Assembly: GCA_021822115.1 (NCBI GenBank)
Contig: JAJZSA010000019.1
Coordinates: forward strand, 1-36,198
Reading direction: 5' to 3'
DNA length: 36,198 nucleotides
Source: Pseudomonadota bacterium
GTDB lineage: Bacteria > Pseudomonadota > Gammaproteobacteria > Burkholderiales > Gallionellaceae
Below the pieces are notes generated by a model that saw only the letters and a list, made by a program, of their open reading frames with translations, ran no database searches and had not been told where the DNA came from. A program made the translations under genes and the position numbers. Below, one piece after another: positions 25,805-33,615 of the stretch; positions within the stretch are counted from its first letter, which is position 1; each line of letters starts with the position of its first letter.

Positions 25805-28153
25805 TCAACGCTTCAGCTTGGCGAACGCCGCCGCCATCGCCCCCACCGGCTCGGGCTGGCGCTGCTGCTGAGGCTTATGCGGCTTGCCGGCCTGGCGCGG
25901 ATCGCGTGCGGCCTGATGCGACTCAGGCTTGCCCTGGGTGGGGGCATCGCTCATGCGCATGGTGAGCGCGATGCGTTTGCGCTTCACGTCCACCTCCAGC
26001 ACCTTCACCTTCACCACTTGCCCCGCCTTCACCACGGTGTGCGGGTCTTTCACGAACTTGTCGGACAGCGCCGAGATATGCACCAGACCATCCTGATGCA
26101 CGCCGATATCCACGAAGGCGCCGAACGCGGCCACGTTGGTCACCACGCCTTCCAGGATCATGCCCGGCTCCAGGTCCTTCAAGTCTTCCACGCCTTCCTT
26201 GAAGCTGGCCGTGGTGAACTCGGGACGCGGATCGCGGCCGGGCTTGTCCAGTTCCTTCAGGATGTCGGTGATGGTCGGGATGCCGAATTGCTCGCTGGCA
26301 TATTTGGACGGGTTCAGGCTTTGCAGCAACTTGGAATTGCCGAGCACACCCTTGATGTCCTGCTTGATGTCTTGCAGGATGCGCTGCACCAACGGATACG
26401 ACTCGGGATGCACCGCCGAGGCATCGAGCGGATCGCTGCCACCCATGATGCGCAGGAAGCCTGCCGCCTGTTCGAAGGTCTTGTCGCCCAGGCGCGGCAC
26501 CTCGCGCAGTTCGGCGCGGCTGTTGAAGCGGCCCTTCAGGTCGCGGTGCTGCACGATGGCCTGCGCCACGCTGCTGCTCAAACCGGAGACGCGCGCCAGC
26601 AGCGGAGCCGATGCCGTGTTCACGTCCACCCCCACCGCGTTCACGCAGTCTTCCACCACCGCATCCAGCGAGCGCGCCAGTTGCACCTGGCTCACGTCGT
26701 GCTGATATTGCCCCACGCCGATCGACTTGGGATCGATCTTCACCAGCTCGGCCAGCGGGTCTTGCAGGCGGCGCGCGATGGACACCGCGCCGCGCAGGGA
26801 CACGTCCAGTTCCGGCAGCTCCTTGGAGGCGAACTCGGAGGCGGAATACACCGACGCCCCCGCTTCCGACACTACGATGCTGGTCAGCTTGAGTTCGGGG
26901 TGCAGCTTGATCAGATCCCGCGCGAGCCGGTCGGTCTCACGCGAAGCGGTGCCGTTGCCGATGGCGATCAGCGAAACCTTATGTTTCTGCGCCAGTTGCG
27001 CCAGGATGGCGATGGACACGTTCCAGTCGTTGCGCGGCTGGTGCGGATAGATCGTCGCGGTATCCACCACCTTGCCGGTCTCGTCCACCACCGCCACCTT
27101 CACACCGGTACGCAGGCCGGGATCGAGGCCGATGGTGGCACGCGGTCCGGCCGGTGCGGCCAACAGCAGATCCTTCAGGTTGCGCGCGAACACGTTGATG
27201 GCTTCGGTCTCGGCTTGGGTACGCAGCGCGCCCATCAACTCCGTCTCCAGATGCATGAACACCTTCACGCGCCAGGTCCAGCGCACGGTATCCAGCAGCC
27301 AGCGGTCGGCGGGCCGGCCCATCTCCTTGATGTTGAAATGCACCGCGATACGCCCCTCGCACGGGTTGTGCGGCGAAGACCAGGTGGGCTTGTCCTCCTC
27401 GCTGTCCAAGCGCAGTTGCACGCTCAGCATCTCTTCACGGCGACCGCGGAACACCGCCAGTGCGCGGTGCGACGGGATGCTGCCCAACGGTTCGGAATAA
27501 TCGAAATAGTCGGCGTATTTTTCCGCCGCTTCTTCCTTGCCTTCGATCACCTTGGATTGCAGCACGCCATGCTGCTGCACGTATTCGCGCAAGGTTTGCA
27601 GCAGCGCCGCATCCTCGGCGAAGCGTTCCATCAGGATCTGGCGCGCCCCATCCAGCGCCGCCTTCACATCCGGCACGCCGGGGTTGGCATCGCCCGCCGC
27701 ACTGGTGAACGCCTCACGCAAATACTTGGCCGCCTCCGCTTCCGGATTCAGCATCGGGTTCGCCAGCAAGTCGTTCGCCAGCGGCTCCAGCCCCGCCTCC
27801 AGCGCGATCTGCGCCTTGGTGCGGCGCTTGGGCTTGTACGGCAGATAGAGGTCTTCCAGATGCGTCTTGTCCGTCGCCAGCGACACCGCCTGCAACAACT
27901 GCGGCGTCATCTTGCCCTGCTCGGTGATGGACGCGATGATCGCCGCGCGGCGCTCTTCCAGCTCGCGCAGATAACGCAGCCGCTCTTCCAGCATACGCAG
28001 TTGCGTGTCATCCAATCCCCCCGTCGCCTCCTTGCGGTAGCGCGCGATGAAAGGCACGGTCGCGCCTTCGTCCAGCAGGGCGATGGCAGCAGCGATCTGA
28101 GCGGGTTTTGCGGAGATTTCAGAGGCGAGACGTTGTTCTATCGGTGGCAGCAT
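25805..28153 (-). CDS. tex: Tex family RNA-binding transcription accessory protein
   Basis: A 782-residue cytosolic nucleic-acid-binding protein related to eukaryotic Spt6. The order is a helical N-terminal domain (IEQRLASEI ... [18 protein letters not shown]), a YqgF/RNase H-like domain ([17 protein letters not shown]), helix-hairpin-helix motifs ([16 protein letters not shown]) and a C-terminal S1 domain ([28 protein letters not shown], about residues 655-725). A basic, Gln/Pro-rich tail follows. Length is normal for Tex. Its promoter and a leader hairpin lie within 90 bases upstream. Confidence 0.96.
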   Translation of the reverse strand: MLPPIEQRLASEISAKPAQIAAAIALLDEGATVPFIARYRKEATGGLDDTQLRMLEERLRYLRELEERRAAIIASITEQGKMTPQLLQAVSLATDKTHLEDLYLPYKPKRRTKAQIALEAGLEPLANDLLANPMLNPEAEAAKYLREAFTSAAGDANPGVPDVKAALDGARQILMERFAEDAALLQTLREYVQQHGVLQSKVIEGKEEAAEKYADYFDYSEPLGSIPSHRALAVFRGRREEMLSVQLRLDSEEDKPTWSSPHNPCEGRIAVHFNIKEMGRPADRWLLDTVRWTWRVKVFMHLETELMGALRTQAETEAINVFARNLKDLLLAAPAGPRATIGLDPGLRTGVKVAVVDETGKVVDTATIYPHQPRNDWNVSIAILAQLAQKHKVSLIAIGNGTASRETDRLARDLIKLHPELKLTSIVVSEAGASVYSASEFASKELPELDVSLRGAVSIARRLQDPLAELVKIDPKSIGVGQYQHDVSQVQLARSLDAVVEDCVNAVGVDVNTASAPLLARVSGLSSSVAQAIVQHRDLKGRFNSRAELREVPRLGDKTFEQAAGFLRIMGGSDPLDASAVHPESYPLVQRILQDIKQDIKGVLGNSKLLQSLNPSKYASEQFGIPTITDILKELDKPGRDPRPEFTTASFKEGVEDLKDLEPGMILEGVVTNVAAFGAFVDIGVHQDGLVHISALSDKFVKDPHTVVKAGQVVKVKVLEVDVKRKRIALTMRMSDAPTQGKPESHQAARDPRQAGKPHKPQQQRQPEPVGAMAAAFAKLKR

Positions 28154-28189
28154 CGTGACTTTCTAGTATTGCAGTTGCGGAAATGAAAC

Positions 28190-28209
28190 GGCCTCTGCGG
28201 GCAGAGGCC
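28190..28209. other. GC-rich hairpin in the tex leader
   Basis: GGCCTCTGC and GCAGAGGCC form a perfect 9-bp stem with a 2-base loop, 36 bases upstream of the tex ATG and downstream of its likely promoter. No long T-run follows directly on either strand. It would be transcribed in the tex 5' leader, where it may stabilise or attenuate the message. Confidence 0.5.
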
Positions 28210-28230
28210 GGTGGATTTTTCGAGGGGCGG

Positions 28231-28239
28231 ATTATGCCA
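28231..28239 (-). promoter_or_regulatory. Possible extended -10 promoter of tex
   Basis: On the - strand TGGCATAAT is an extended -10 (TGN followed by CATAAT) with a GC-rich stretch CCGCCCC after it. A -35 (TTTCAG, 28254-28259) is weak, as is usual for extended -10 promoters. It lies about 78 bases upstream of the tex ATG. Confidence 0.4.
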
Positions 28240-28544
28240 AGTTGAGCAAGAGACTGAAAGCGTAAGGTGCATATGCTCAATGTTATGCAATAACTCGACA
28301 ATCGTAATTCGGCGAATTTCATTTGCTATTGGAATTGAAGTGTCGCTTTAACTTGAATCAGAAGGTGCAACACCTCTCGGATTGCTTAAATAATAAGCAG
28401 ATGTATGTGAGCGCCGGGCAAAACATCTCGTTTTGTGGAAATTTGCACTAGATGGATAATTTAGGATGGGTGATAGTTAAAAATAGACGCAAATTTCCGC
28501 TTGCATAATTTTCAACTGCCACTAGAATTAGTTGTGCGTCAGGA

Positions 28545-28570
28545 AAAAAACACTAGATATAGTGTTTTTT
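28545..28570. terminator. Terminator-like hairpin in the AT-rich island
   Basis: AAAAAACACTA and TAGTGTTTTTT form a perfect 11-bp stem with a GATA loop, U-rich in both directions. No recognised gene ends here, so it may end an unannotated small RNA within about 200 bases on either side. Confidence 0.7.
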
Positions 28571-28805
28571 CAAAAATATTGGGAGTGAAGAATGAAAATG
28601 GAATAAATAGCTCTTGTGGACTGAGTGCCCGACACCACGAGAGCAAAAACAACGGCCCGAAACTGGAGCACCTTCGCGGGGATAAATCCAGAGTCGAGCC
28701 GATGGGCCAATTGAAAAAACGTTAACTGGCGGCCGAATCTTGACTCAACTTGACCTCCCCGGTCAAGCAACCTTGATAGGTCGCCATAAGATAGAAAGAA
28801 AAATT

Positions 28806-29090
28806 ATGGCAACTGTTCAAGTTACTTGCATTACTAAACCCCATCCATCTAGCCCTCATGAACACATCACACACTTGGGAAATCCCCCTTCTTGGTTGTG
28901 GCCTACCGAGAAGGTCATAGAAAGCATCGAAGCAAAGACTAATACTTTCTATGTCAAAGATCCTTTGAATGGGAAGGTCTCCTATGTTGGAGTTGTTCGT
29001 CCTACAGGTAGAGCACCTTACCTGAGAACCTATGCAGATGGTGATTGGAACAACAACCTACTTTCGTTGAACCAATGTTCATTGCGTTAA
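28806..29090 (+). CDS. DUF3892 family protein
   Basis: A 94-residue protein starting MATVQVTCITKPHPSSPHEH. The motifs ITHLGNP near the start, a mid-region FYVKDPLNGKVSYVGVV and the C-terminal YLRTYADGDWNNNLLSL are characteristic of DUF3892, a small family of unknown function common in accessory regions. ATG 28806 is preceded only by a weak AAAGAA. It stands alone between the AT-rich island and a strong terminator, and is AT-richer than its neighbours, consistent with acquisition by transfer. The inverted repeat at 28749-28767 lies close upstream and could be an operator. Confidence 0.8.
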   Translation: MATVQVTCITKPHPSSPHEHITHLGNPPSWLWPTEKVIESIEAKTNTFYVKDPLNGKVSYVGVVRPTGRAPYLRTYADGDWNNNLLSLNQCSLR

Positions 29091-29097
29091 TTTAAAC

Positions 29098-29133
29098 AAA
29101 ACAAGAACCCAGCTAAGGCTGGGTTCTTGTTTT
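29098..29133 (+). terminator. Terminator after the DUF3892 gene
   Basis: AAAACAAGAACCCAGC and its complement form a 16-bp perfect stem with a 4-base TAAG loop, ending in TTTT. It begins 7 bases after the DUF3892 stop. The following 160 bases, up to the toxin gene, hold only a CCTCGCGAGG palindrome (29156-29165) and no gene that I can see. Confidence 0.93.
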
Positions 29134-29292
29134 GCTCCTGCGCTATTGCAGCAAGCCTCGCGAGGGAAGCTCAATCGCATAAAACCGAGGGTGCGGCATC
29201 AGAATACCTTTCCAGCACTCGAAGCCTAGCAGCAACGCCCCTTTCCGCCTATATGCCAAAAGATATAGACCTTCACCTAAATCGCAGGCCAG

Positions 29293-29637
29293 TTACATCC
29301 CCAACATCCTGCGCGCCAGCAAGGTCTGCATGTCGCGTCTGCCATCCGCGATGAGGTAGACGAACACTTGTTTGCCCATCACGCGGTAGATGAGGCGCCA
29401 AGGCTTGAAATGGATTTGGCGGTATTCGCGGATGCCGAGCGCGAGCAGTTCTTTGGGATGGGAACCGCGCTCGGGTGTGTCGGACAGCGTCTGGACGACT
29501 TCGAGCAGTTTATCCAGCACGTGGTCGGCGTTTTGCGGACTATCGTGTTCGGCGATGTAGTCGTAGATGCTTTCAAGGTCGCGCTCCGCGCCTTGGGTGA
29601 GCAGGACTTTGAAATTCGCAGTGCGTTTTCCGTTCAT
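29293..29637 (-). CDS. ParE/RelE family toxin
   Basis: A 114-residue basic protein of the RelE/ParE toxin superfamily, with FKVLLTQGAERDLESIYDYI at the N-terminus, GIREYRQIHFKPWRLIYRV in the core and VFVYLIADGRRDMQTLL near the end. It is preceded by a Phd/YefM-type antitoxin, the usual type II order. Whether it acts as a gyrase poison (ParE) or an mRNA endonuclease (RelE) cannot be decided; the core pattern leans to ParE. The ATG directly abuts a REP-like repeat, which also holds the only plausible ribosome-binding site (GGTGAG). Confidence 0.9.
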   Translation of the reverse strand: MNGKRTANFKVLLTQGAERDLESIYDYIAEHDSPQNADHVLDKLLEVVQTLSDTPERGSHPKELLALGIREYRQIHFKPWRLIYRVMGKQVFVYLIADGRRDMQTLLARRMLGM

Positions 29638-29662
29638 GGTTCGACAGGCTCACCACGAACGG
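29638..29662. repeat. REP-like palindromic repeat at the antitoxin-toxin junction
   Basis: GGTTCGACAGGCTCACCACGAACGG resembles the dispersed REP-type element (GTTCGACAGGCTCA..ACGAAC) found in many proteobacterial genomes. GTTCG and CGAAC form the outer stem. It fills the 27-base gap between the antitoxin stop and the toxin ATG. Only one copy is in this window, so its repeat status comes from general knowledge of the motif. Confidence 0.6.
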
Positions 29663-29664
29663 GA

Positions 29665-29934
29665 CTAGGTGGTCTGCCTGGCGCGCAGGCGACGCGCAAC
29701 TTCGGCAACCGGCGTCACCTTGCCCGCCTCGATCTCTTGATTGCCCAGCGCCAGCACTTTCAGCAGCGCCAGCGTCTCCTGGGTGTTCTCGTAGCTGGCG
29801 ATGTCTTGCATGACGGCCTTGGCTTCGCCGTTCTGGGTGATGAGGTAGGGTTCGCGGTTCTCGGTCAGGTCTTGCAGCACTTCGGCGGCGTTGGCCTTGA
29901 GATAGCTGATGGGTTTGATATGGGTCGAACGCAT
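29665..29934 (-). CDS. Phd/YefM family antitoxin
   Basis: An 89-residue antitoxin starting MRSTHIKPISYLKANAAEVL, with the Phd/YefM DNA-binding fold (EPYLITQNGEAKAVMQDIASYE) in the first 50 residues and a variable C-terminal segment that should neutralise the toxin. It is first in the operon. A promoter with an inverted-repeat operator lies just upstream, fitting autorepression by the antitoxin-toxin complex. Confidence 0.92.
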   Translation of the reverse strand: MRSTHIKPISYLKANAAEVLQDLTENREPYLITQNGEAKAVMQDIASYENTQETLALLKVLALGNQEIEAGKVTPVAEVARRLRARQTT

Positions 29935-29957
29935 GAGTGACTCCGCGATATAGATGT

Positions 29958-29992
29958 GGACTGAATATAGTCTTTTATCAGTCCTGAAACAA
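29958..29992 (-). promoter_or_regulatory. Promoter/operator of the toxin-antitoxin operon
   Basis: On the - strand TTGTTT (29987-29992) and TATATT (29964-29969) are 17 bases apart. The inverted repeat GGACTGA-N13-TCAGTCC (29958-29984) spans the -10 box, and a third AGTC half-site lies inside it. This is the expected layout for an autoregulated type II toxin-antitoxin operator. Confidence 0.55.
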
Positions 29993-30009
29993 GCGGCCGG
30001 ACTCCCCCT

Positions 30010-30708
30010 TCACCACGGGATCACCACCCCGTCATTGCCAATGAACTTGCCAGTATCCGCCAGCGTGAGTCCATCGATGACCTTGCGCATGTCGGCCACG
30101 CTCTGCTCGACGCCGAGCATGGCGTTGGGACCGCCCATGTCGGTCTTGACCCAGCCGGGATGTAGCGCAACAGCGGTGATGCCTTGCCCTTGCAGATCCA
30201 CGGCCAGGCTTTTCATCACCATGTTGGCGGCGGCCTTGCTGCTGCGGTAGAGGTAGCTGCCACCGCTGCGGTTGTCGTCCACGCTGCCCATCTGGCTGGT
30301 GAGGGTGACGATGCGTTTGAGGCGGCTGCGTGCGATCTGTCCGATGAAGGCTTCGACCATCTTGAGCGGGGCCATGGTGTTGATGTTGAAGGCGGTCATC
30401 CATTCTACGTAGTCGGTGTGGCCGAAGCCGTGCCGGTCTGCCGCCGGATAGATACCGGCGTTGTTGATGAGCAGGTCTATGGTTTCACCGGCCAAGGTGC
30501 GCGCGAGTTGTTCGATCTGCGCATGGTCGGCGACATCCAGCGCATGGACCTTTATCAGGTCGGGATACTTTGCCGCCAGTTTGATGAGCGCATCGGCCTT
30601 GCCCGGTTCGCGGCAGCAGGCCAGCACGCGCCAGCCCGCCGCTGCATATTGTTTGCAGAATTCCAGCCCGATACCGCGGTTGGCGCCGGTGATGAGGAGT
30701 GTGTCCAT
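30010..30708 (-). CDS. Short-chain dehydrogenase/reductase
   Basis: A 232-residue classical SDR, probably cytosolic. TGANRGIG (residues 8-15) binds NAD(P), NNAG is at 82-85, and the catalytic Ser138, Tyr154 and Lys158 (YRSSK) are present. HPGWVKTDMGGPNA resembles the C-factor/CsgA-like subgroup, whose substrates are mostly unknown. It stands alone, divergent from the diguanylate cyclase gene with about 190 bases between the chosen starts. The substrate cannot be inferred from the sequence. Confidence 0.88.
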   Translation of the reverse strand: MDTLLITGANRGIGLEFCKQYAAAGWRVLACCREPGKADALIKLAAKYPDLIKVHALDVADHAQIEQLARTLAGETIDLLINNAGIYPAADRHGFGHTDYVEWMTAFNINTMAPLKMVEAFIGQIARSRLKRIVTLTSQMGSVDDNRSGGSYLYRSSKAAANMVMKSLAVDLQGQGITAVALHPGWVKTDMGGPNAMLGVEQSVADMRKVIDGLTLADTGKFIGNDGVVIPW

Positions 30709-30899
30709 GAACGGTCTTCAGCGATCGACAGAAATCGATGCACAAAGCGTAGCAGCAAAGCCCTTTCTTCGCCTACTGGTATAAATATATAGGCCGCTAT
30801 GCTGACCGCATTGGAATGTCTGCGGTGCTAAGATGCGGTGCGCTGAAGTGGTTTTTTCAGTACGTGTCGCATCGGCCTGCATCCTGGATAGGGTTTCCG

Positions 30900-32609
30900 T
30901 TGAACACTTTGACTGCCAGCTTCCTGAAGCTGCTGCTCCTCTTTTTGCTTTGCGTCATGCCGCCGGCACAGGCGGCGGACGCTTTGCGCCTGTCGGATGT
31001 GCCGGCGGGTTCGCTCGGCCTCCATGCGCAGCAACTGGTCGAGGGAGATGTCGCGCTGGGGCTGGATGAGGCGCTGGCGCAATTGCATTCGGGCGCTTTC
31101 AAACCGGTTGCGATGCCGGTGCCGGACTTCGGCATCGGCTCGAATCCGGTGTGGCTGCATCTGGCACTGGAGAACGATCTGCGCGAGGTGCAGCAGCGCA
31201 TGTTGCTGGCGGGCGTGACTTGGTTGGACCGACTGGATGTGTATGTGGTGCATGCGGATGGCAGTCGTCTCGCGGTGCATACCGGGGATGAATTGCCTGA
31301 TGCTCCGGGCCTGACGCCGGGCTTGGGCTATATGCTGCCGTTGCAGTTGCCGCCGGGGCACAGCGAGGTGCTGCTGCGGGTGGCGTCGGTCGATCCGATG
31401 GCGTTGCCGCTGGAGTTGATGACGCCACAGGCCTTCAACTCCCTGCGTGTGCACTCCGGTTATTTCTATGGCTTCTTTTTCGGTTTCATGGTCGCGTTGG
31501 GGGCTTACAACCTGCTGCTGTTCAGCGGGACCCGCGAGCGCAGCTATCTTTATTATGCGCTGGCGTTGCTGAGCATCCTGTTCTGCAATGTGGCTTACAC
31601 CGGGCATGGCGCGGGCTGGTTATGGCCGCAGTCCACCGATCTCCAGCGCTATGTGATCCTGGTCTCGATGGTGGTCTATAACGTCTTCGGGCTGTTGTTC
31701 GCTTCGCGCTTCCTGATGCTGGCGCAGTATCTGCCGCACACGCAGCGCGTGGTGTGCTGGAGCATGGGCGTGGCGATCGGCGGCATGCTGCTCGCCCTGT
31801 TGCTGGGCAGCCAGTTACTGGCCGGGCTGCTGGCATTCGTCAGCATGAGCACTTTCACCGCAGGCATGTTCGTGCTGGGTCTGATCAGCGTCTGGCGACA
31901 GCGGCCATCGGCGCGCTATTTCCTGTTCGCTACCTTCTTCGGCATGCTGGGCGTCGGTCTCACTGCCCTGTCGGTATGGGGCAAGATCCCGTTCAGCCTG
32001 TTCACGTTCCATGCGGCGGAGATCGGACTGATGATCGAGGCGACCTTGCTGGCGCTGGCCCTGGCGCACTGGATGCGCCAGCATCGCGAGGCACGCTATC
32101 TGGCGGAACAGGTGGCGCGGCAGGATGCACTGACACAGTTGAACAACCGGCGTGCGTTCCACGAGGCGGCGCAGCCGCTGCTGGATACCGCTCAGCGGCA
32201 TGACCGACCGCTGAGTCTGGCTGTGATGGATATCGACCATTTCAAATCGATCAACGACCGCTTCGGCCACAAGACCGGCGACGAGGCGCTGGTGGCAGTG
32301 GCCAACATGCTGAAGCGGATGTCGCGCAGCAGCGACGTGGTGGCGCGCTGGGGCGGCGAGGAGTTCGTGCTGCTGTTGCCGGAGACCGGATTGCGGCAGG
32401 CGATGAATCATGCAGAACGCTTGCGGCGGGCGGTGAGCGAGTTGCGCATCCCCGCCGGTGATGGTGTGCTGTCGATGACGGCCAGCTTCGGCATCGCGAC
32501 ACGCAGCGCGGAGATGTCGCTGGAAGATCTGATCAATCAAGCCGACATGCAGCTCTACCAAGCGAAACAGAGTGGGCGCGACCGTGTGTGCAGCATGCCG
32601 CCGCCCTGA
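30900..32609 (+). CDS. Membrane diguanylate cyclase with 7TMR-DISM sensor
   Basis: A 569-residue inner-membrane protein. It has a signal peptide (ending MPPAQA), a periplasmic beta-sandwich 7TMR-DISM extracellular domain (about residues 28-175), seven membrane helices (about 188-390) and a C-terminal GGDEF domain. The active-site motif GGEEF is at 485-489, and RSSD at 476-479 is an inhibitory I-site exactly five residues upstream. It should make c-di-GMP under periplasmic ligand control with product inhibition. TTG 30900, with AGGG upstream, gives a normal signal peptide; ATG 30816 would add 28 residues and is the alternative start. Confidence 0.9.
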   Translation: MNTLTASFLKLLLLFLLCVMPPAQAADALRLSDVPAGSLGLHAQQLVEGDVALGLDEALAQLHSGAFKPVAMPVPDFGIGSNPVWLHLALENDLREVQQRMLLAGVTWLDRLDVYVVHADGSRLAVHTGDELPDAPGLTPGLGYMLPLQLPPGHSEVLLRVASVDPMALPLELMTPQAFNSLRVHSGYFYGFFFGFMVALGAYNLLLFSGTRERSYLYYALALLSILFCNVAYTGHGAGWLWPQSTDLQRYVILVSMVVYNVFGLLFASRFLMLAQYLPHTQRVVCWSMGVAIGGMLLALLLGSQLLAGLLAFVSMSTFTAGMFVLGLISVWRQRPSARYFLFATFFGMLGVGLTALSVWGKIPFSLFTFHAAEIGLMIEATLLALALAHWMRQHREARYLAEQVARQDALTQLNNRRAFHEAAQPLLDTAQRHDRPLSLAVMDIDHFKSINDRFGHKTGDEALVAVANMLKRMSRSSDVVARWGGEEFVLLLPETGLRQAMNHAERLRRAVSELRIPAGDGVLSMTASFGIATRSAEMSLEDLINQADMQLYQAKQSGRDRVCSMPPP

Positions 32610-32620
32610 ACGGCAGCGCC

Positions 32621-33043
32621 CTACTCTGCCGGCATTACCTCTTCTTCAGTGACGGGCGGCTGCGGTTTCTCGATGGGGAGCTTGGCTGCCTGCCATTCGT
32701 TCAAGCCGCCTTTCAGGATGCGCACTTGGGGGAAACCGGCTTTTTGCAGCACTTCCCAGGCCCTGGGCGCGCGGATGCCGGACTGGTCGAGCACCACGAT
32801 ACCTTTGGTTTTATCGGCTTCCAGTTCGTTCAGCCGCAACGCAAGTCGGCCGAAGGGGATGTGGCGGCTGTTGGGGATGCGCGATTCCTCATAGCTGTCG
32901 CTTTCGCGGATATCCAGCAGCACGCTGCCTTTAGCCTGCATGTCGGCGGCGGTCTTGGCGTCGACGAACTGGTCCTCCGTGGGACCGCAGGCGGCCAATA
33001 GCAATGCCCCCAGTGCGATGCCCCATGTCTTGATCGTGCTCAT
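32621..33043 (-). CDS. Rhodanese-like lipoprotein lacking the catalytic cysteine
   Basis: A 140-residue protein with a lipoprotein signal (MSTIKTWGIALGALLLAAC, Cys19 lipidated) and a rhodanese-homology domain: VLLDIRESDSYEESRIPNSRHIP followed by GIVVLDQSGIRAPRAWEVL. The active-site cysteine of rhodaneses (normally YCRSG.RS) is replaced by Asp86, and Cys19 is the only cysteine. It is therefore unlikely to transfer sulfur and may bind a ligand or partner in the periplasm. It lies 32 bases after hoxY on the same strand with AAGGGA upstream, so co-expression with hoxFUY is likely. Confidence 0.88.
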   Translation of the reverse strand: MSTIKTWGIALGALLLAACGPTEDQFVDAKTAADMQAKGSVLLDIRESDSYEESRIPNSRHIPFGRLALRLNELEADKTKGIVVLDQSGIRAPRAWEVLQKAGFPQVRILKGGLNEWQAAKLPIEKPQPPVTEEEVMPAE

Positions 33044-33075
33044 ATCGAGTGTCCCTTATATATAGATGGTGTCGT

Positions 33076-33615
33076 TTAATCGTAATGGATGAGGCCATGC
33101 CCCAGCTCGGGCGTCTTGCCGGAGATGAGATCGGTGAGGAATTTCCAGATGGCGTCGCCGGAAGGCGGACAGCCGGGGATGAAGTAATCCACCTTCACCA
33201 CTTCGTGCAGCGGGTGCACCTTGTCCAGCGGCAGCGGCAACTCAGGATCGTTGGGGATGTGGCCGTGCGCCAGCCCCGGTTCGGTGAGATAAACCTCGGT
33301 GAGACAGGCGCCGAGATCGAGATGGTTGCGCTGGGCGGGCAAGCCGCCGTTGATGGCACAGGCACCGATGGCGATGAGGATCTTGCAGTTGCGGCGGAAC
33401 TCGCGCAGCACATGCACGTTCTCCGCATTGCAGATGCCACCTTCGACGATGCCGATGTCGCACGGGCCGCAGTGTTTGATATCGGTGATGGGCGAGCGGT
33501 CGAACTCGACCAGCTCGAGCAGCGGGAACAGGCGTTCGTCGATGTCCAGGATGGACATATGGCAGCCGAAGCAGCCGGCCAGCGAGGTCGTGGCGATGCG
33601 CAGTTTCTTGCTCAT
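33076..33615 (-). CDS. hoxY: NAD-reducing hydrogenase small subunit HoxY
   Basis: A 179-residue protein of the [NiFe]-hydrogenase small-subunit/NuoB-like family. Cys15 and Cys18 (LAGCFGCHMS), GACA and GCPPSGD supply ligands for the proximal [4Fe-4S] cluster. HoxY normally pairs with HoxH. ATG 33615 gives the family N-terminus MSKKLRIATTSLAGC and shares ATGA with the hoxU stop; the frame extends to 33639 but those codons lie in hoxU. The expected next gene hoxH is missing; a rhodanese-like gene follows instead. Confidence 0.93.
   Translation of the reverse strand: MSKKLRIATTSLAGCFGCHMSILDIDERLFPLLELVEFDRSPITDIKHCGPCDIGIVEGGICNAENVHVLREFRRNCKILIAIGACAINGGLPAQRNHLDLGACLTEVYLTEPGLAHGHIPNDPELPLPLDKVHPLHEVVKVDYFIPGCPPSGDAIWKFLTDLISGKTPELGHGLIHYD

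Larger units (their letters stand above)
28210..28805. other. AT-rich island without recognised genes
   Basis: About 600 bases, clearly richer in A+T than the flanks. It holds several inverted repeats: AGGTG-CAA-CACCT (28363-28375), GCTTA-N5-TAAGC (28384-28398), the widely spaced pair GGAAATTTGC (28437-28446) and GCAAATTTCC (28489-28498), a terminator at 28545-28570, and CTTGACC-N5-GGTCAAG (28749-28767). Open frames on both strands (28501-28725 on +, 28570-28770 on -) match no family I know and run through the hairpins. It could hold a small RNA or be a remnant of transferred DNA. Confidence 0.5.

Noticed and set aside
25877..28186. A 769-codon open frame on the + strand opposite tex
   Set aside because: It is His/Arg/Gln-rich antisense shadow of tex in GC-rich DNA; it has no family motif and no ribosome-binding site, while tex on the other strand is unmistakable.
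28363..28498. Possible CRISPR-like repeats
   Set aside because: The repeats are inverted, of different sequence and irregularly spaced; there are no direct repeats with uniform spacers.
28501..28725. A 74-codon open frame in the AT-rich island
   Set aside because: It starts with TTG without a ribosome-binding site, reads through a perfect terminator hairpin and matches no family.
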